The notes: a model not told the origin generated them from the sequence alone. 50,522 nucleotides of DNA from an uncultured Bacteroidales bacterium (GCA_944326365.1 CALVDR010000018.1:1-50522), one strand, 5' to 3'. Positions 8,458 through 19,166 are shown, counted from the stretch's first letter. Program-made: numbers and translations.

Positions 8458-9447
8458 ATGGGAACTCTTGTCATTGTAGGGCTTATAGCCCTCATCGCGA
8501 TCATTTTCGCACTCATGGGCTTGAAAATCATCCAGCAGGGCGAGACGAAAGTCATCGAAAGGCTGGGAAAATATCATTCGACATTGCCGTCAGGCATCAA
8601 TATCATCTGGCCGGTCATCGACAAGCCGCGGCGGATTTATGTCAGATATGTCCGCGAGGGCTTTGACGGAGAGAATAGGGTGATGGTCAGGATGTCGGAC
8701 CGAATCGATCTTAGGGAGCAGGTCTACGATTTCCCGGAACAGAGCGTGATCACGAAGGACAATGTCACTACCCGTATCAATGCCTTGCTTTATTTCCAGA
8801 TCACGGATCCTTTCAAGGCCGTGTACGAGATTGACAATCTTCCGAATGCCATCGAGAAACTGACCCAGACGACTCTGAGAAACGTGATAGGAGAGCTGGA
8901 ACTGGACGAGACCCTGACTTCACGCGATACCATAAACTCGAAGCTCCGGGCCGTGCTGGACGAGGCGTCGAACAAGTGGGGAGTGAAGGTAAACAGGGTG
9001 GAACTTCAGGATATCACGCCTCCGGAGAGTGTCCGCGATGCCATGGAGCAGCAGATGCAGGCCGAGCGTGAGAGACGGGCGAAGATTCTGAAGGCCGAGG
9101 GAGAGAAGACTTCCGCCATACTTCAGTCCGAAGGCGAGAAGGAGTCGCAGATAAACAAGGCCATGGCTGACAAGGAGTCACAGATCCTGATAGCCGAGGG
9201 TGAAGCCAAGGCGAAGATACTGCAGGCTGAAGCCGAAGCGGCGGCGATAGCGAAGATAGCGGAAGCCATACGCGACTCCAAGTCTGATCCTGCGTCATAC
9301 ATGCTGGCCATCAAGTATATAGATACCCTGAAGGAAATGGTGAGCGGAAAGGACAACAAGACTGTATATCTGCCATACGAGGCCACTTCCATGCTCGGTT
9401 CCATCGGCGGCATAAAGGATTTGTTTACCAATACTCCGTCCAAGTAG
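8458..9447 (+). CDS. SPFH/Band 7 (stomatin/paraslipin) protein
   Basis: Membrane-anchored scaffold protein of 329 residues, similar to QmcA/paraslipins. It has one N-terminal membrane segment (about residues 3-25), then the Band 7 domain starting at VIERLGKYHSTLPSGINIIW, then a long Glu/Ala/Lys-rich helix (about residues 195-275: ERRAKILKAEGEKTSAI, AEGEAKAKILQAEAEAAAIAK) expected to form coiled coils that drive oligomers. The ATG at 8458 is preferred to the TTG at 8452. It probably forms an operon with nfeD. It ends 2 bases before the stop of the converging kinase gene and no terminator was seen there. Confidence 0.92.
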   Translation: MGTLVIVGLIALIAIIFALMGLKIIQQGETKVIERLGKYHSTLPSGINIIWPVIDKPRRIYVRYVREGFDGENRVMVRMSDRIDLREQVYDFPEQSVITKDNVTTRINALLYFQITDPFKAVYEIDNLPNAIEKLTQTTLRNVIGELELDETLTSRDTINSKLRAVLDEASNKWGVKVNRVELQDITPPESVRDAMEQQMQAERERRAKILKAEGEKTSAILQSEGEKESQINKAMADKESQILIAEGEAKAKILQAEAEAAAIAKIAEAIRDSKSDPASYMLAIKYIDTLKEMVSGKDNKTVYLPYEATSMLGSIGGIKDLFTNTPSK

Positions 9448-9449
9448 TT

Positions 9450-11162
9450 TCACAGCATCTGCCCGCCGATAAACTCCCTCATGATGGATGTCGGCGGGAT
9501 GGCTGCTATCTCGGCAGGTGACAGTGCCACGATATAGTCCAGGAATTTCAGCAGCCTGACAGTTTCAGTAAAGGCCGGAGAACTCGGCGCTATCCTGCGC
9601 AGAAGCGGTTCTGCATAGTATTTAAGCAGTGGAAGTTCGAATATGAGCGCGGAATTGAAGGCGGCGTCTGCATTTTCCTGGAACGGGAAGATATTCCTGT
9701 TTTCACCGCGGCGGACGCTGTGCCATCTCAGTATGGTATCTTCCGGAGTCACGCCGCGGACCCTGTTGTCCCGTACTATGCGGCGGAGCAGACGGTTGTC
9801 GGATGTGGAGATGTTGTTGTTCTCATCCAGGGACAGGGAAGTCAAAGCCGAGGCGTACACTCTGAAGATTCTGGAATTGTCCACTGCCGAAGTCATTTCA
9901 GGGTTCAGCGCATGGATCCCCTCCATGATCAGGATGTCGTTCTCATCCAGATGCAGCATCTCGCCGCGGAATTCACGCTTGCCTGTCTTGAAGTTGAAGT
10001 ACGGCACCTCGACACTCTTGCCTGCAATCAGTTCGTTCAGCTGGAAGTTCAGAAACTCCAGATCCATGGCATGCAGAGACTCGAAATCGTATTCCCCGTC
10101 CTCGTCCTTAGGCGTGCGTTCCCTGTCTACGAAATAGTTGTCGAGTTCGATTACTTTCGGATTCATGCCCAGGACCTTGCATTGTATGGCAAGTCTCTTC
10201 GAACTGGATGTCTTGCCGCTGCTGGACGGACCTGCAATCATGATGATGCGTGCCTTGTCATGCCTTTCGAATATCATGTCCGCGATATCGGCATATTTCC
10301 GCTCATGCAGGGCTTCCGCTATGTTTATGAGCTGTACAGCCTTGCCCTCGGATATCACCTTGTTCAGAGAGCCTACGCCGCGGACTCCCGTGATTTCGCA
10401 CCATCTGGCATATTCCTGGAGTGTGGCAGCCAGTTTCGACTGCCGTTTCAGCGGAGTTACCTTGCTGATTTTCCCTTCTTCAGGGAACTGGAGGCAGAAG
10501 CCGTTGTTGAAGCCCACTATGTCGAATATCTTCAGATATCCTGTAGAAGGTACGAGAGGTCCGTAGAACGTGTCGGCATCTCCACCCAGAAAATAGACGC
10601 TGTAGTTGAATTTTCCAAGCGACTCCAGCAGACTGGCCTTGGCAGGCTGGCTGTTTTCGGAAAAGAGTTTCCCGGCCTCGCTTGCCGTCATTTTTACCTT
10701 ATGGAAATGCAGGTCGGCGGCGATGATTTCCTGCATCCGTTCCTTTATCTTTTCTATCTCATCGTCCGTAAGGAAATATACAGGCAGCACACCGTCCTCA
10801 TTGGCGGTCTGTTCGCGGAGTTCGCAGTACAGACCGCTCGGAAGCGAATATTCTATATACAGTGTCTTGTCCGGATAGAGGTCGCGGGCGGCATGCTGGA
10901 GCACGAAACACAGGGAACGGACATATGTCCTCCGGCCGTCGGGATGGTTGTAGCCGATGAATTCTATCTTGTGAGGCATCACGACCGGAAATTCCAGTTC
11001 CTTCAACTGGTGGTCTACCAATGCGGCGAGTACGGGTATCGTCAGACCTGTCTTCTCGTCAGTCACGGTCCTGAAGAGACTGTCGGAAATCTCTTTAAGA
11101 GAAGTCCCGATTTCCGTTTTGTGGAATTCCCTGTCGTTTTCGCAATAAAATCTCGTTTCCAT
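9450..11162 (-). CDS. Nucleoside (uridine-type) kinase with N-terminal TGS/tRNA-synthetase-like region
   Basis: This 570-residue protein of a Bacteroidota-typical type joins an N-terminal region like the threonyl-tRNA synthetase editing/SAD portion (about residues 30-200, with HFHKVKMTASEAGKLF) to a P-loop kinase of the phosphoribulokinase/uridine kinase family (about residues 285-500). Walker A is GPSSSGKTSS at residues 311-320; a second acidic motif is DNYFVDRERTPKDEDGEYDF, followed by LIMEGIHALNP. The expected reaction is phosphorylation of a nucleoside, probably uridine. The ATG at 11162 has a purine-rich leader; upstream non-ATG starts are less likely. It follows uvrA by 44 bases on the same strand. 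Confidence 0.85.
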   Translation of the reverse strand: METRFYCENDREFHKTEIGTSLKEISDSLFRTVTDEKTGLTIPVLAALVDHQLKELEFPVVMPHKIEFIGYNHPDGRRTYVRSLCFVLQHAARDLYPDKTLYIEYSLPSGLYCELREQTANEDGVLPVYFLTDDEIEKIKERMQEIIAADLHFHKVKMTASEAGKLFSENSQPAKASLLESLGKFNYSVYFLGGDADTFYGPLVPSTGYLKIFDIVGFNNGFCLQFPEEGKISKVTPLKRQSKLAATLQEYARWCEITGVRGVGSLNKVISEGKAVQLINIAEALHERKYADIADMIFERHDKARIIMIAGPSSSGKTSSSKRLAIQCKVLGMNPKVIELDNYFVDRERTPKDEDGEYDFESLHAMDLEFLNFQLNELIAGKSVEVPYFNFKTGKREFRGEMLHLDENDILIMEGIHALNPEMTSAVDNSRIFRVYASALTSLSLDENNNISTSDNRLLRRIVRDNRVRGVTPEDTILRWHSVRRGENRNIFPFQENADAAFNSALIFELPLLKYYAEPLLRRIAPSSPAFTETVRLLKFLDYIVALSPAEIAAIPPTSIMREFIGGQML

Positions 11163-11206
11163 TCTTTTCTTTTTTCCGCCGGTTCCCGGCAATATTCATA
11201 CCTTCG

Positions 11207-14005
11207 TCAGCCCAGAATTTCCTTCAGGAACGGTCCTGTGACAGAGGCCGGATTCCCGGCCAATTCTTCCGGAGTCCCCCGGGCCACGACGTATCCTCCG
11301 GTCTGACCGCCTTCAGGTCCCATGTCAAAAATGTAATCCACTGATTTCAGTACGTCCAGGTTGTGCTCGATCACTATCACGGTGTTGCCCTGATCCACCA
11401 GCTGTTGCAGGACTTTCAGCAGGATCTTGATGTCTTCGAAATGCAGCCCCGTGGTGGGTTCGTCCAGAATGTACAGCGTGTTTCCCGTACCTTTCTTGCC
11501 GAGTTCGGCGGCAAGCTTCATCCTCTGGCTTTCTCCGCCTGACAGGGTGACGGCTGACTGTCCTAATTTCACGTAGCCGAGTCCCACGTCTACCAGAGCC
11601 TTGAGCTTCTGGGTGATGGACGGGATGTTGCCGAAGAATTCGTATGCCTCGCTTATGGACATCTCAAGCACGTCATTTATGTTTTTGTTCTTGTATTTCA
11701 CGGCGAGAGTGTCTTCCTTGTATCTGCGGCCGCGGCACTCCTTGCAGACTACATTTACGGAAGGAAGAAAATTCATCTCTATCACCTTGATGCCGGCACC
11801 CTTGCATTCCTCGCAGCGGCCTCCGGGCACGTTGAAAGAGAAACGTCCTGCCTTGAAACCCCTGACTTTCGCATCAGGTGTGGATTCGAACAGCAGGCGG
11901 ATGTCATTGAATACTCCTGTGAATGTAGCCGGATTGCTCCTCGGTGTCCTTCCGATAGGACTCTGGTCTATTTCGATCAGCTTGTCTATGTTTTCCATAC
12001 CCACTATCGAACCGTATGGCAGTACCGGCATGCGGGCATTGTAGAACTTGTTCTTCAGGACGGGCATCAGCGTCTCGTTTATCAGGGAGGATTTTCCGCT
12101 TCCGCTTACTCCGCTTATGCCTATAAGGATTCCGAGAGGAAAATCTATGTCGATGTTTTTCAGATTGTTTCCCCTGGCTCCCCTTATGCCGATGAAGCTG
12201 CCGTTCCCGTCGCGGCGAAACTGCGGCACTGGGATGGAGTTTTTTCCTGTCAGGTAATCAAGGGTCACGGAACTGTCCATGACCACGTGCCCGGAAGTCT
12301 CCTTATCCGGTTTCACGCCGTGGACAGCATAGCTTACAGGAGCGTTCAGACATATCCGTCCGCCGTTCCCGCCTGCTCCGGGGCCCACGTCTACCAGCCA
12401 GTCTGCGGAAAGCATGGTCTCGGCATCATGTTCCACTACCATTACCGAGTTTCCTTCGTCTCTGAGCTTTTTCAGGGAAGCTATGAGTTTCCTGTTGTCC
12501 CTCTGATGCAGACCTATGCTCGGCTCGTCCAGGATATAAAGCACATTGACCAGTTTCGAACCTATCTGCGTGGCCAGTCTGATTCTCTGGCTTTCGCCTC
12601 CGGAAAGCGATGCGGTGGCCCTGTCGAGAGACAGGTATTCGAGTCCCACATCTGTCAGGAAAGATATCCTGTCCCTGAGCTCCTTGAGGATATCTCTGGC
12701 TATGGCATTTTCCCTTCTGTCAAGTTTCCCGTCGAGGGATGCCACCCACTGTGCCAGATCGGAAATCTCCATGGCCGCCACTTCGGAAATGGTCTTGCCG
12801 TCTATCTTGAAATATTGGGCATCCTGGTTCAGTCTGGTCCCGTGACAGACAGGACAGACGACCTTCTCGCTGATGTTTTCCGTGATTCCCGGAAACGTGA
12901 CCATTTCTGACGATGCGCCCTCTCCCACGCGGAAAAGTTCGTCAGACCCGAATATTATCAGGGAAATGACTTCTTCGGGAATTTCGTCGATGGGATCATA
13001 GAGCGAGAAATCGTATTTTCTCGCTATCGACCTGATAATGTCGAATTTTTTCGTCTCCCTGATTTTCCCTAACGGGACAATCCCGCCGTCGGCTATGGAA
13101 ATGCTCCTGTCGGGAATGATGGTGTCGATATTCACGTCCACTATCATTCCGAGTCCCTTGCAATGAGGACAATATCCCTGCGGGGAGTTGAATGAAAAGG
13201 AATGAGGGGCCGGTTCTGCGATGGATATGCCTGTATCCGGACATACCAGATGTTTCGAGAAGTGGGTGACTGTACCGGATTCCATGTCGAGGACCGCCAG
13301 CGAGCCTTTCCCTGCATTCAGGGCTGACATGACCGAGTTCCTGATGCGTTTTTCGTCTTTGGCCTCAGGTTTGAGCTTGTCCACCACTAGTTCGATGAAG
13401 TGGGCCTTGTACCTGTCCAGTGCGCTGACCTGTGTCAGGTCATGTATCTCCGAGTCTATGCGCACCTGCGTATATCCCCGTCTTCTGAGCTGGTCGAACA
13501 GTTCCCTGTAATGACCTTTCCTTCCTTTTACGAGCGGTGCCAGGAGCATGCATTTCCGGCTCTCATAGTTCCGTATGATCAGTTCCACTATCTGGTCGTC
13601 GGTATATCTGACCATTTCCCTGCCTGTGGCAGGGGAGTAGGCCTTGGAAGCTCTTGCGTAAAGCAGTCTGAGGAAATCGTATATCTCGGTGATGGTGCCT
13701 ACTGTGGAGCGCGGGTTGTTTCCCGTGGTCTTCTGCTCGATGGCTATGATCGGACTCAGGCCTGTGATGCTTTCCACTTCAGGCTTTCCGAGAATGCCTA
13801 TGAATTGTTTGGCATATGTGGAGAGGGTGTCCATGTACCGTCTCTGGCCTTCGGCGTATATCGTGTCGAAGGCCAGGGATGACTTGCCGCTTCCGCTCAG
13901 TCCCGTGATCACCACGAATTCTCCCCGTGGGATGTCTACGGAGATGTTTTTCAGGTTATGGGATTTCGCCCCTCGGATTTCTATGTATTCCGGCTCACTG
14001 CTCAT
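11207..14005 (-). CDS. uvrA: Excinuclease ABC subunit A
   Basis: UvrA recognises DNA damage and loads UvrB in nucleotide excision repair. The 932-residue product shows the complete layout: Walker [10 protein letters not shown] near the N-terminus, UvrB-interaction and insertion regions, CPHCKGLG zinc-module cysteines, first signature [16 protein letters not shown], second Walker [10 protein letters not shown], second zinc module with CEECKGAG and CKECRGRRY, and second signature [16 protein letters not shown]. The ATG at 14005 overlaps the end of the upstream hydrolase gene (ATGAGCAGTGA), which suggests translational coupling; ATGs at 14020 and 14023 are in-frame alternatives. No defect was seen. 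Confidence 0.95.
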   Translation of the reverse strand: MSSEPEYIEIRGAKSHNLKNISVDIPRGEFVVITGLSGSGKSSLAFDTIYAEGQRRYMDTLSTYAKQFIGILGKPEVESITGLSPIIAIEQKTTGNNPRSTVGTITEIYDFLRLLYARASKAYSPATGREMVRYTDDQIVELIIRNYESRKCMLLAPLVKGRKGHYRELFDQLRRRGYTQVRIDSEIHDLTQVSALDRYKAHFIELVVDKLKPEAKDEKRIRNSVMSALNAGKGSLAVLDMESGTVTHFSKHLVCPDTGISIAEPAPHSFSFNSPQGYCPHCKGLGMIVDVNIDTIIPDRSISIADGGIVPLGKIRETKKFDIIRSIARKYDFSLYDPIDEIPEEVISLIIFGSDELFRVGEGASSEMVTFPGITENISEKVVCPVCHGTRLNQDAQYFKIDGKTISEVAAMEISDLAQWVASLDGKLDRRENAIARDILKELRDRISFLTDVGLEYLSLDRATASLSGGESQRIRLATQIGSKLVNVLYILDEPSIGLHQRDNRKLIASLKKLRDEGNSVMVVEHDAETMLSADWLVDVGPGAGGNGGRICLNAPVSYAVHGVKPDKETSGHVVMDSSVTLDYLTGKNSIPVPQFRRDGNGSFIGIRGARGNNLKNIDIDFPLGILIGISGVSGSGKSSLINETLMPVLKNKFYNARMPVLPYGSIVGMENIDKLIEIDQSPIGRTPRSNPATFTGVFNDIRLLFESTPDAKVRGFKAGRFSFNVPGGRCEECKGAGIKVIEMNFLPSVNVVCKECRGRRYKEDTLAVKYKNKNINDVLEMSISEAYEFFGNIPSITQKLKALVDVGLGYVKLGQSAVTLSGGESQRMKLAAELGKKGTGNTLYILDEPTTGLHFEDIKILLKVLQQLVDQGNTVIVIEHNLDVLKSVDYIFDMGPEGGQTGGYVVARGTPEELAGNPASVTGPFLKEILG

Positions 14006-14681
14006 GGCTGTCGTCTTCATCATCGTTTTCCGGAAGGTTGAAAGGCTGCAGGAAAGGATTCTTCGTCCTCTCATCGGTGATGGTGGTCTGCGGTCCGTGT
14101 CCCGGTACGACATCTATGTCTCCGTCCAGGCACATCAGCCGTGTGAAGATGCTTTCTATCAGCTGGTCATAGTCTCCGCCGGGGTGGTCTGTACGTCCGA
14201 TGCTCCCTGCGAAAAGTGTGTCTCCGCTGAAAAGGATTTTGTCCTTCCTGTCGTAATAGCAGACTCCGCCTGGAGTGTGCCCCGGTGTGCAGATGACCTC
14301 GAACTCTGTGTTTCCGAACCCGACGGTGTCTCCGTCCGCAATATCTATGGTATCTACGTCGATGACAGGCATCTTGAATCCGTATGTCCTGGTGAAGAAG
14401 TCATCTATCTTCAGGATTTCCTTGTCAGCCGGGTGCATGTAGACCGGAATGCCGTATTTTTTCGCGCAATCAGTCAGCCCCAGCACATGGTCGAAATGCC
14501 CGTGTGTCAGGAGTATTTTCACCGGATGTATGCCCTGTCCGCTTATGAAGTCATACAAACCGTCCTTCTCCTCCTGCGAGTTGCAGCCCGGGTCTATGAT
14601 CACCCCTTCCATGGTTTCGTCCCAGACTACGGAGCATCTTTCCCTGAAATCATTGAAATAAAAGCATCTTATCCTTATCAT
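13995..14681 (-). CDS. MBL-fold metallohydrolase (glyoxalase II-like)
   Basis: A 228-residue zinc hydrolase. The metal motif [11 protein letters not shown] at residues 58-68 supplies THxHxDH; later ligands come from [16 protein letters not shown] and VPGHGPQT. The size and the [11 protein letters not shown] segment match hydroxyacylglutathione-hydrolase-like proteins widespread in Bacteroidota, but a true glyoxalase II function is not shown. The ATG at 14681 gives [12 protein letters not shown] and is preceded by GAAAAGAG. It is the first gene of the leftward group with uvrA and the nucleoside kinase, and it overlaps the uvrA start by 11 bases. The stretch upstream is a divergent promoter region. 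Confidence 0.88.
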   Translation of the reverse strand: MIRIRCFYFNDFRERCSVVWDETMEGVIIDPGCNSQEEKDGLYDFISGQGIHPVKILLTHGHFDHVLGLTDCAKKYGIPVYMHPADKEILKIDDFFTRTYGFKMPVIDVDTIDIADGDTVGFGNTEFEVICTPGHTPGGVCYYDRKDKILFSGDTLFAGSIGRTDHPGGDYDQLIESIFTRLMCLDGDIDVVPGHGPQTTITDERTKNPFLQPFNLPENDDEDDSHEQ

Positions 14682-14782
14682 CTCTTTTCGGTTTATCAAT
14701 ACAAACTTACGCAAAATCCATGGAATATCCGCCGAAATTCGGCAGATTAGGAGGGAAAGAGTGCAGAATCCGGAAAAAGAAT

Positions 14783-14790
14783 TAAATTTG
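14783..14790 (+). promoter_or_regulatory. Candidate -7 promoter element for the deoxynucleoside kinase
   Basis: TAAATTTG matches TAnnTTTG and lies 21 bases before the kinase ATG, in the 130-base divergent gap with the MBL hydrolase. The -33 half was not clear. Confidence 0.4.
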
Positions 14791-14811
14791 TCTTTTCTAA
14801 AACCGAATATC

Positions 14812-15438
14812 ATGCATATAGCTATCGCAGGAAACATAGGCAGCGGGAAGACGACTCTGACGAAGATGCTCGCCGCCCATTATCACTGGACACCGAAATT
14901 CGAATCGGTGGATTACAACCCGTATCTGGCTGATTTTTATGAGGATATGGAAAGATGGTCATTCAATCTCCAGATTTATTTTCTGAACAAGCGGTTCAAG
15001 GACGTGGTCGAGATTTCGAAGTGCAGGGACGTGATCATCCAGGACAGGACCATCTATGAGGATGCCAGGATATTCGCCCCGAACCTGCACGCGATGGGGC
15101 TTATGAGTACCCGTGATTTCGAAAACTATTCCGATCTCTTCGACCTGATGATGTCGCTGGTGAATCCGCCTGACCTGCTGATTTATCTGCGGTCCAGCAT
15201 ACCGAATCTGGTGAGCCAGATACAGAAGCGCGGGCGAGAGTACGAGAAAAGTATCCGTATAGACTATATCACAGGTCTGAATGAAAGATACGAAAAATGG
15301 ATAGGGGATTACAAGCATAAGCTCCTCATCCTCGACGTGGATGAAATCAAGTTCGAGAACCATCCTGAAGACTTCCAGAAAGTCACAGACAGGATCGATG
15401 CCGAACTTTTCGGCCTGTTCAAGGATGTGGAACAGTGA
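14812..15438 (+). CDS. Deoxynucleoside kinase
   Basis: Salvage enzyme that phosphorylates a deoxynucleoside using ATP (dNK/dGK/dCK family). The 208-residue protein begins MHIAIAGNIGSGKTTL, where residues 7-15 are the P-loop. IIQDRTIYEDARIF fits the DR/ERS substrate-binding motif of the family, and SQIQKRGREYEKSI near residue 140-155 fits the Arg-rich lid. The ATG at 14812 places the P-loop at the standard position; an upstream GTG at 14761 would add an unlikely tail. The acyl-CoA ligase follows after 16 bases. Which base is preferred cannot be told by eye. Confidence 0.92.
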   Translation: MHIAIAGNIGSGKTTLTKMLAAHYHWTPKFESVDYNPYLADFYEDMERWSFNLQIYFLNKRFKDVVEISKCRDVIIQDRTIYEDARIFAPNLHAMGLMSTRDFENYSDLFDLMMSLVNPPDLLIYLRSSIPNLVSQIQKRGREYEKSIRIDYITGLNERYEKWIGDYKHKLLILDVDEIKFENHPEDFQKVTDRIDAELFGLFKDVEQ

Positions 15439-15454
15439 ATTTAAAGACCGGAAT

Positions 15455-17362
15455 ATGAAAGAAAGACTGACTATTATCCAGTTCGTGGAGAAATACACGA
15501 GACAGTATGCAGGGAACACGTTCCTGTGGGAGAAACAAGGAAGCGAATGGGTGCCGACCACCTTTGAGCAGACGAGGAACGAGGCTTACCGCGTGGGAGC
15601 GGGCCTGATGGCTCTCGGAGTACAGAAAGGAGAGAAGATATCCCTATTGTCCGAAGGACGGAATTACTGGGTCATCGGAGAACTCGGAATCCTGTATGCA
15701 GGGGCGGTGAACGTGCCGCTGTCCATCAAACTCGAAGAAAGCAATGATCTGATATTCAGGATCAGACATTCGGATTCTAAATATATCATGGTTTCTGCGG
15801 GCCAGCTGCCGAAGATCAGGAACATATTGAAGGACCTGCCGCTCGTGGAGAAAGTCATCGTTCTCGACGAACTGCCGGAATATCAGGAAAAGGAAATCTC
15901 TTTTGCGGAAATTTGCAGGATGGGAGACGCTTTTCTGGCAGAACATGAAGATATGTTTGAGCAGCGGTACCGTTCGATCGGCCCGGATGACTATGCGAAC
16001 ATCAGCTATACGTCGGGAACTACCGCTGACCCTAAGGGTATCCTGCTGACTCACAGGAACTATACCGCGAATGTGGAGCAGGCGCGTTCGGTGATAGGCG
16101 TCACTCCGGAGGACAGGATGCTCATCATCCTGCCGCTGGATCATTGCTTCGCGCATGTCGCAGGCTTCTACACCCTCATGTCATACGGCGCTTCCATAGG
16201 CACAGTGCCGGCTGGAAAGACTCCGATGGAGGCACTGAGGAACATTCCGATGAGTATCAAGGAACTGCAGCCGACTGTGATGCTGAGTGTACCGGCCCTG
16301 GCGAAGAATTTCAAGAAAAACATCGAATCGGGAATCAAGGCTAAGGGCCCTGCCGTGGAGAAACTGTACAACTTCGCCCTGAATCTCGCCATTTCCTATA
16401 ATAAGGAAGGCTATAATAAAGGAGGGTTCCTGCAGTTGTGGAAAAAGCCTCTGATGGCTCTGTTCGACAAGCTCATTTTCAGCAACGTCCGTCAGGGGCT
16501 CGGAGGAAAGATGAAGTTCTTCGTGGGCGGAGGCGCATTGCTCGATATAGACTTGCAGAGATATTATTACGCCATAGGCATACCGATGTACCAGGGTTAC
16601 GGCCTTTCGGAAGCTACTCCTATAATCTCGGCCAATGCTCCGGCCAGGCATATCCTCGGTTCCTCAGGCTGCGTGGTGAAGCCTATGGATATCAGGATCT
16701 GTGACGGAGACGGGAAAGATCTGCCTTACGGTCAGAAAGGCGAGATCGTCATCAGGGGCGAGAACGTGATGGCCGGGTACTGGAAGAATCCGAAAGCTAC
16801 CGCCGAGACCATAGTGGACGGCTGGCTTCATACCGGAGACATGGGGTACATGCGTGACAAGGATTTCCTCTATGTCGTGGGCCGGTTCAAGTCTCTGCTC
16901 ATCAGTGCGGACGGTGAAAAATACAGCCCGGAAGGAATAGAAGAGTCTCTGGTGGAGAATTCGAAATATATCGACCAGGTGGTGCTGCACAACAGTCAGG
17001 ACCCTTATACAATCGCCCTGCTGGTGCCTAACAAGGATGCTCTGAGAGCCTGGCTGAAAGAGACTTCACCTGCTGTTTCTCCTGATTCCGAGGAGGGAAA
17101 GAAGCTGATGCTCGGCAAGATTCAGGATGAGGTGAATTCGTACCGAAAGGGTGGCAGAAACTACGGGGCTTTCCCGGAGAGATGGCTGCCTGCTGCGGTA
17201 TGCGTGCTTCCTGAGCCGTTCACTGAGAAGAATCACATGGTGAACAGTACGATGAAGATTGTCCGCGGAAAGGTCGAGAAGGCTTATGAAGACCGTATGA
17301 AATTCGCCTACACCCCTGAGGGCAAGAATATCGTCAACCCTCAGAATCTGGCGTCGCTGTAA
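15455..17362 (+). CDS. AMP-dependent synthetase / long-chain fatty acid-CoA ligase
   Basis: This 635-residue ANL-superfamily enzyme activates a carboxylic acid, likely a fatty acid, to acyl-AMP and then acyl-CoA. The AMP-binding motif is YTSGTTADPKGILLTH; GYGLSEATP is the adenine-binding loop; GWLHTGDMGYM holds the conserved Asp; GRFKSLLISADGEKYSPEGIE holds the hinge and catalytic Lys region. The length and the final helices fit the FAA1/FadD15-like group. The ATG at 15455 (MKERLTIIQF) is preferred; earlier in-frame starts fall inside the deoxynucleoside kinase gene. A strong terminator follows 18 bases after the stop. Confidence 0.92.
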   Translation: MKERLTIIQFVEKYTRQYAGNTFLWEKQGSEWVPTTFEQTRNEAYRVGAGLMALGVQKGEKISLLSEGRNYWVIGELGILYAGAVNVPLSIKLEESNDLIFRIRHSDSKYIMVSAGQLPKIRNILKDLPLVEKVIVLDELPEYQEKEISFAEICRMGDAFLAEHEDMFEQRYRSIGPDDYANISYTSGTTADPKGILLTHRNYTANVEQARSVIGVTPEDRMLIILPLDHCFAHVAGFYTLMSYGASIGTVPAGKTPMEALRNIPMSIKELQPTVMLSVPALAKNFKKNIESGIKAKGPAVEKLYNFALNLAISYNKEGYNKGGFLQLWKKPLMALFDKLIFSNVRQGLGGKMKFFVGGGALLDIDLQRYYYAIGIPMYQGYGLSEATPIISANAPARHILGSSGCVVKPMDIRICDGDGKDLPYGQKGEIVIRGENVMAGYWKNPKATAETIVDGWLHTGDMGYMRDKDFLYVVGRFKSLLISADGEKYSPEGIEESLVENSKYIDQVVLHNSQDPYTIALLVPNKDALRAWLKETSPAVSPDSEEGKKLMLGKIQDEVNSYRKGGRNYGAFPERWLPAAVCVLPEPFTEKNHMVNSTMKIVRGKVEKAYEDRMKFAYTPEGKNIVNPQNLASL

Positions 17363-17380
17363 TAGCCGGAGCCTGCAACA

Positions 17381-17406
17381 AAAAATTGGCCATCCGGCCA
17401 ATTTTT
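17381..17406 (+). terminator. Rho-independent terminator after the acyl-CoA ligase
   Basis: An 11-bp perfect stem (17381-17391 with 17396-17406) has a 4-base loop and continues into a T run (17402-17408). Strong canonical form on the plus strand. Confidence 0.9.
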
Positions 17407-17464
17407 TTGTTTGACTCTGTTGACCTCCGCCGGAGGTTATTTCATATGCTGATGAAAAACTGAA

Positions 17465-17514
17465 TTTGACGGTACTGTTTCGCCCGGAAGGGCGTATATT
17501 TCTGTACCGCCAAA
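17465..17514 (-). terminator. Branched 3' hairpin after the PFL-family gene
   Basis: The outer stem of 11 pairs (17465-17475 with 17504-17514, one G-T pair) encloses a symmetric internal loop and an inner 5-bp stem with a GGAA (GNRA-type) loop on the plus strand at 17481-17494. It starts 2 bases after the PFL stop and is followed on the minus strand by a short T run, so a terminator or 3'-end stability role is likely. Confidence 0.6.
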
Positions 17515-17516
17515 TA

Positions 17517-18881
17517 TCAGTTCTTGAAACTGTGAATCGGAGCCGGAATCCGTCCTTCCCTGCCGATGAAGTCCGCACAGCCGAACCTGTTCACCGGCAT
17601 GACCGGAGCATGCCCCAGCAATCCGCCGAATTCCACAGAGTCACCTATTGTCTTCCCTATGACAGGAATGATCCTCACGGCAGTGGTCTTCTGGTTCACC
17701 ATGCCTATGGCAGCCTCATCGGCGATGATGCCGGATATGGTGCTGGCCGGAGTATCACCGGGTATGGCTATCATGTCCAGCCCCACGGAGCAGACGCAGG
17801 TCATGGCTTCCAGCTTCTCTATTGTAAGCGCCCCGCATTCGGCGGCTTCTATCATGCCCTGATCTTCGCTGACAGGAATGAAGGCACCGCTGAGCCCTCC
17901 TACGTATGACGATGCCATGACCCCTCCTTTCTTTACCTGGTCATTCAGCATCGCCAGGGCGGCAGTCGTTCCCGGGGCACCGGCTTTCTCCACACCTATT
18001 TCATGCAGGATGTCGGCCACGCTGTCACCTACCGCCGGGGTAGGGGCGAGAGACAGGTCTATGATTCCGAACGGGATACCAAGCCTGCGTGAAGCTTCCT
18101 GGGCTACAAGCTGTCCCACACGGGTGATCTTGAACGCCGTTTTCTTGATGGTCTCGCACAGAACTTCGAAAGATGCCCCGCGAACACTTTCCAGAGCATA
18201 TTTCACTACTCCGGGACCGCTGACGCCCACATTTATGATCGCATCCGCTTCGGTTACTCCGTGGAAAGCCCCGGCCATGAACGGATTGTCATCAGGAGCG
18301 TTGCACAGCACCACGAGCTTTGCACAGCCCAGAGAATCTTTCTCTTTCGTGGCCTCGGCTGTCTGTTTCACGATTTTCCCCATCAGACGTACGGCATCCA
18401 TGTTTATGCCGGTCTTCGTACTGCCTACGTTGACGGAACTGCAGACTCTCTCGGTCCGCGCCAGAGCTTCCGGGATGGATTCTATAAGCAGTCTGTCGCT
18501 CATGGTCATTCCTTTCGAAACCACGGCAGAATACCCTCCGAGGAAATTCACTCCTACGGCTTTGGCGGCTTCGTCCAGTGCCATGGCTATCTTTACATAG
18601 TCCTGAGGAGTCCTGCATGCAGATGCGCCCACAAGGGATATCGGGGTGATGGAGATTCTCTTGTTCACTATCGGAATCCCGTATTCCATGGCTATGTTTT
18701 CAGCAGTCTCCGCCAGCTTTCCTGCCACCCTTATGATTTTGGCCTTTATGTTCGAGCATACTTCATCCACCGTATCGGCGGCACAGTCCAGCAGGCTGAT
18801 GCCCACTGTGATGGTACGGACATCGAGGTTTTCCTTCTCGATCATCCTGTTCGTCTCGATGACTTCGTTGATGTTGATCAT
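17517..18881 (-). CDS. PFL family protein, UPF0210/DUF711
   Basis: This 454-residue protein belongs to a family remotely related to pyruvate formate-lyase and widely paired with an ACT-domain regulator. Reaction is not known. Conserved parts seen are the start [30 protein letters not shown], rich in family identities in its first residues, [48 protein letters not shown] and the C-terminal [17 protein letters not shown]. The ACT gene ends 12 bases before this start, so the pair is an operon. Length and motifs are complete. Confidence 0.9.
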   Translation of the reverse strand: MININEVIETNRMIEKENLDVRTITVGISLLDCAADTVDEVCSNIKAKIIRVAGKLAETAENIAMEYGIPIVNKRISITPISLVGASACRTPQDYVKIAMALDEAAKAVGVNFLGGYSAVVSKGMTMSDRLLIESIPEALARTERVCSSVNVGSTKTGINMDAVRLMGKIVKQTAEATKEKDSLGCAKLVVLCNAPDDNPFMAGAFHGVTEADAIINVGVSGPGVVKYALESVRGASFEVLCETIKKTAFKITRVGQLVAQEASRRLGIPFGIIDLSLAPTPAVGDSVADILHEIGVEKAGAPGTTAALAMLNDQVKKGGVMASSYVGGLSGAFIPVSEDQGMIEAAECGALTIEKLEAMTCVCSVGLDMIAIPGDTPASTISGIIADEAAIGMVNQKTTAVRIIPVIGKTIGDSVEFGGLLGHAPVMPVNRFGCADFIGREGRIPAPIHSFKN

Positions 18882-18893
18882 AAGCCGGAATCC

Positions 18894-19166
18894 TTATATC
18901 CTGTGCATTTTTTCGAAAATATCTTCGCGCTGGCATTTTATCTGGACGCCGATATTGGCCCCCAGGGCCTCCAGATCCGAGGATACCTGATGGAAGTCTT
19001 CGGAGATGTTTCCGGTATCGACTATCATCATCATGTTGAAATACCCCTGGACGATGGTCTGAGTGATGTCCAGTATGTTTATGTTCTTCTCTGCCAGGTA
19101 TGTGCATACCCTGGCAATGATGCCGACAGTATCCTTGCCGACCACTGTGATTATGCTCCTGTTCAT
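18894..19166 (-). CDS. ACT domain-containing protein, UPF0237
   Basis: A 90-residue protein made of one ACT domain (small-molecule, often amino-acid, binding). Residues 1-60 read MNRSIITVVGKDTVGIIARV, then YLAEKNINILDITQTIVQGYF, the GcvR-like ACT pattern. The ATG at 19166 is preferred because family members begin here; upstream in-frame Met lacks conservation. It precedes the PFL-family gene in one operon and is expected to sense a ligand that controls it. No enzyme domain is present. Confidence 0.9.
   Translation of the reverse strand: MNRSIITVVGKDTVGIIARVCTYLAEKNINILDITQTIVQGYFNMMMIVDTGNISEDFHQVSSDLEALGANIGVQIKCQREDIFEKMHRI

Noticed and set aside
9720..11306. Long open frame (over 500 codons) on the plus strand opposite the nucleoside kinase
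   Set aside because: It is antisense to a gene with clear motifs, shows no domain pattern, and follows from the codon bias of the real gene.
13689..14750. Plus-strand frame across the ends of uvrA and the MBL hydrolase
   Set aside because: It spans two well-supported genes on the other strand and has no family features.
15341..15454. Earlier start for the acyl-CoA ligase
   Set aside because: The upstream in-frame stretch overlaps the deoxynucleoside kinase gene and is not similar to ligase N-termini.
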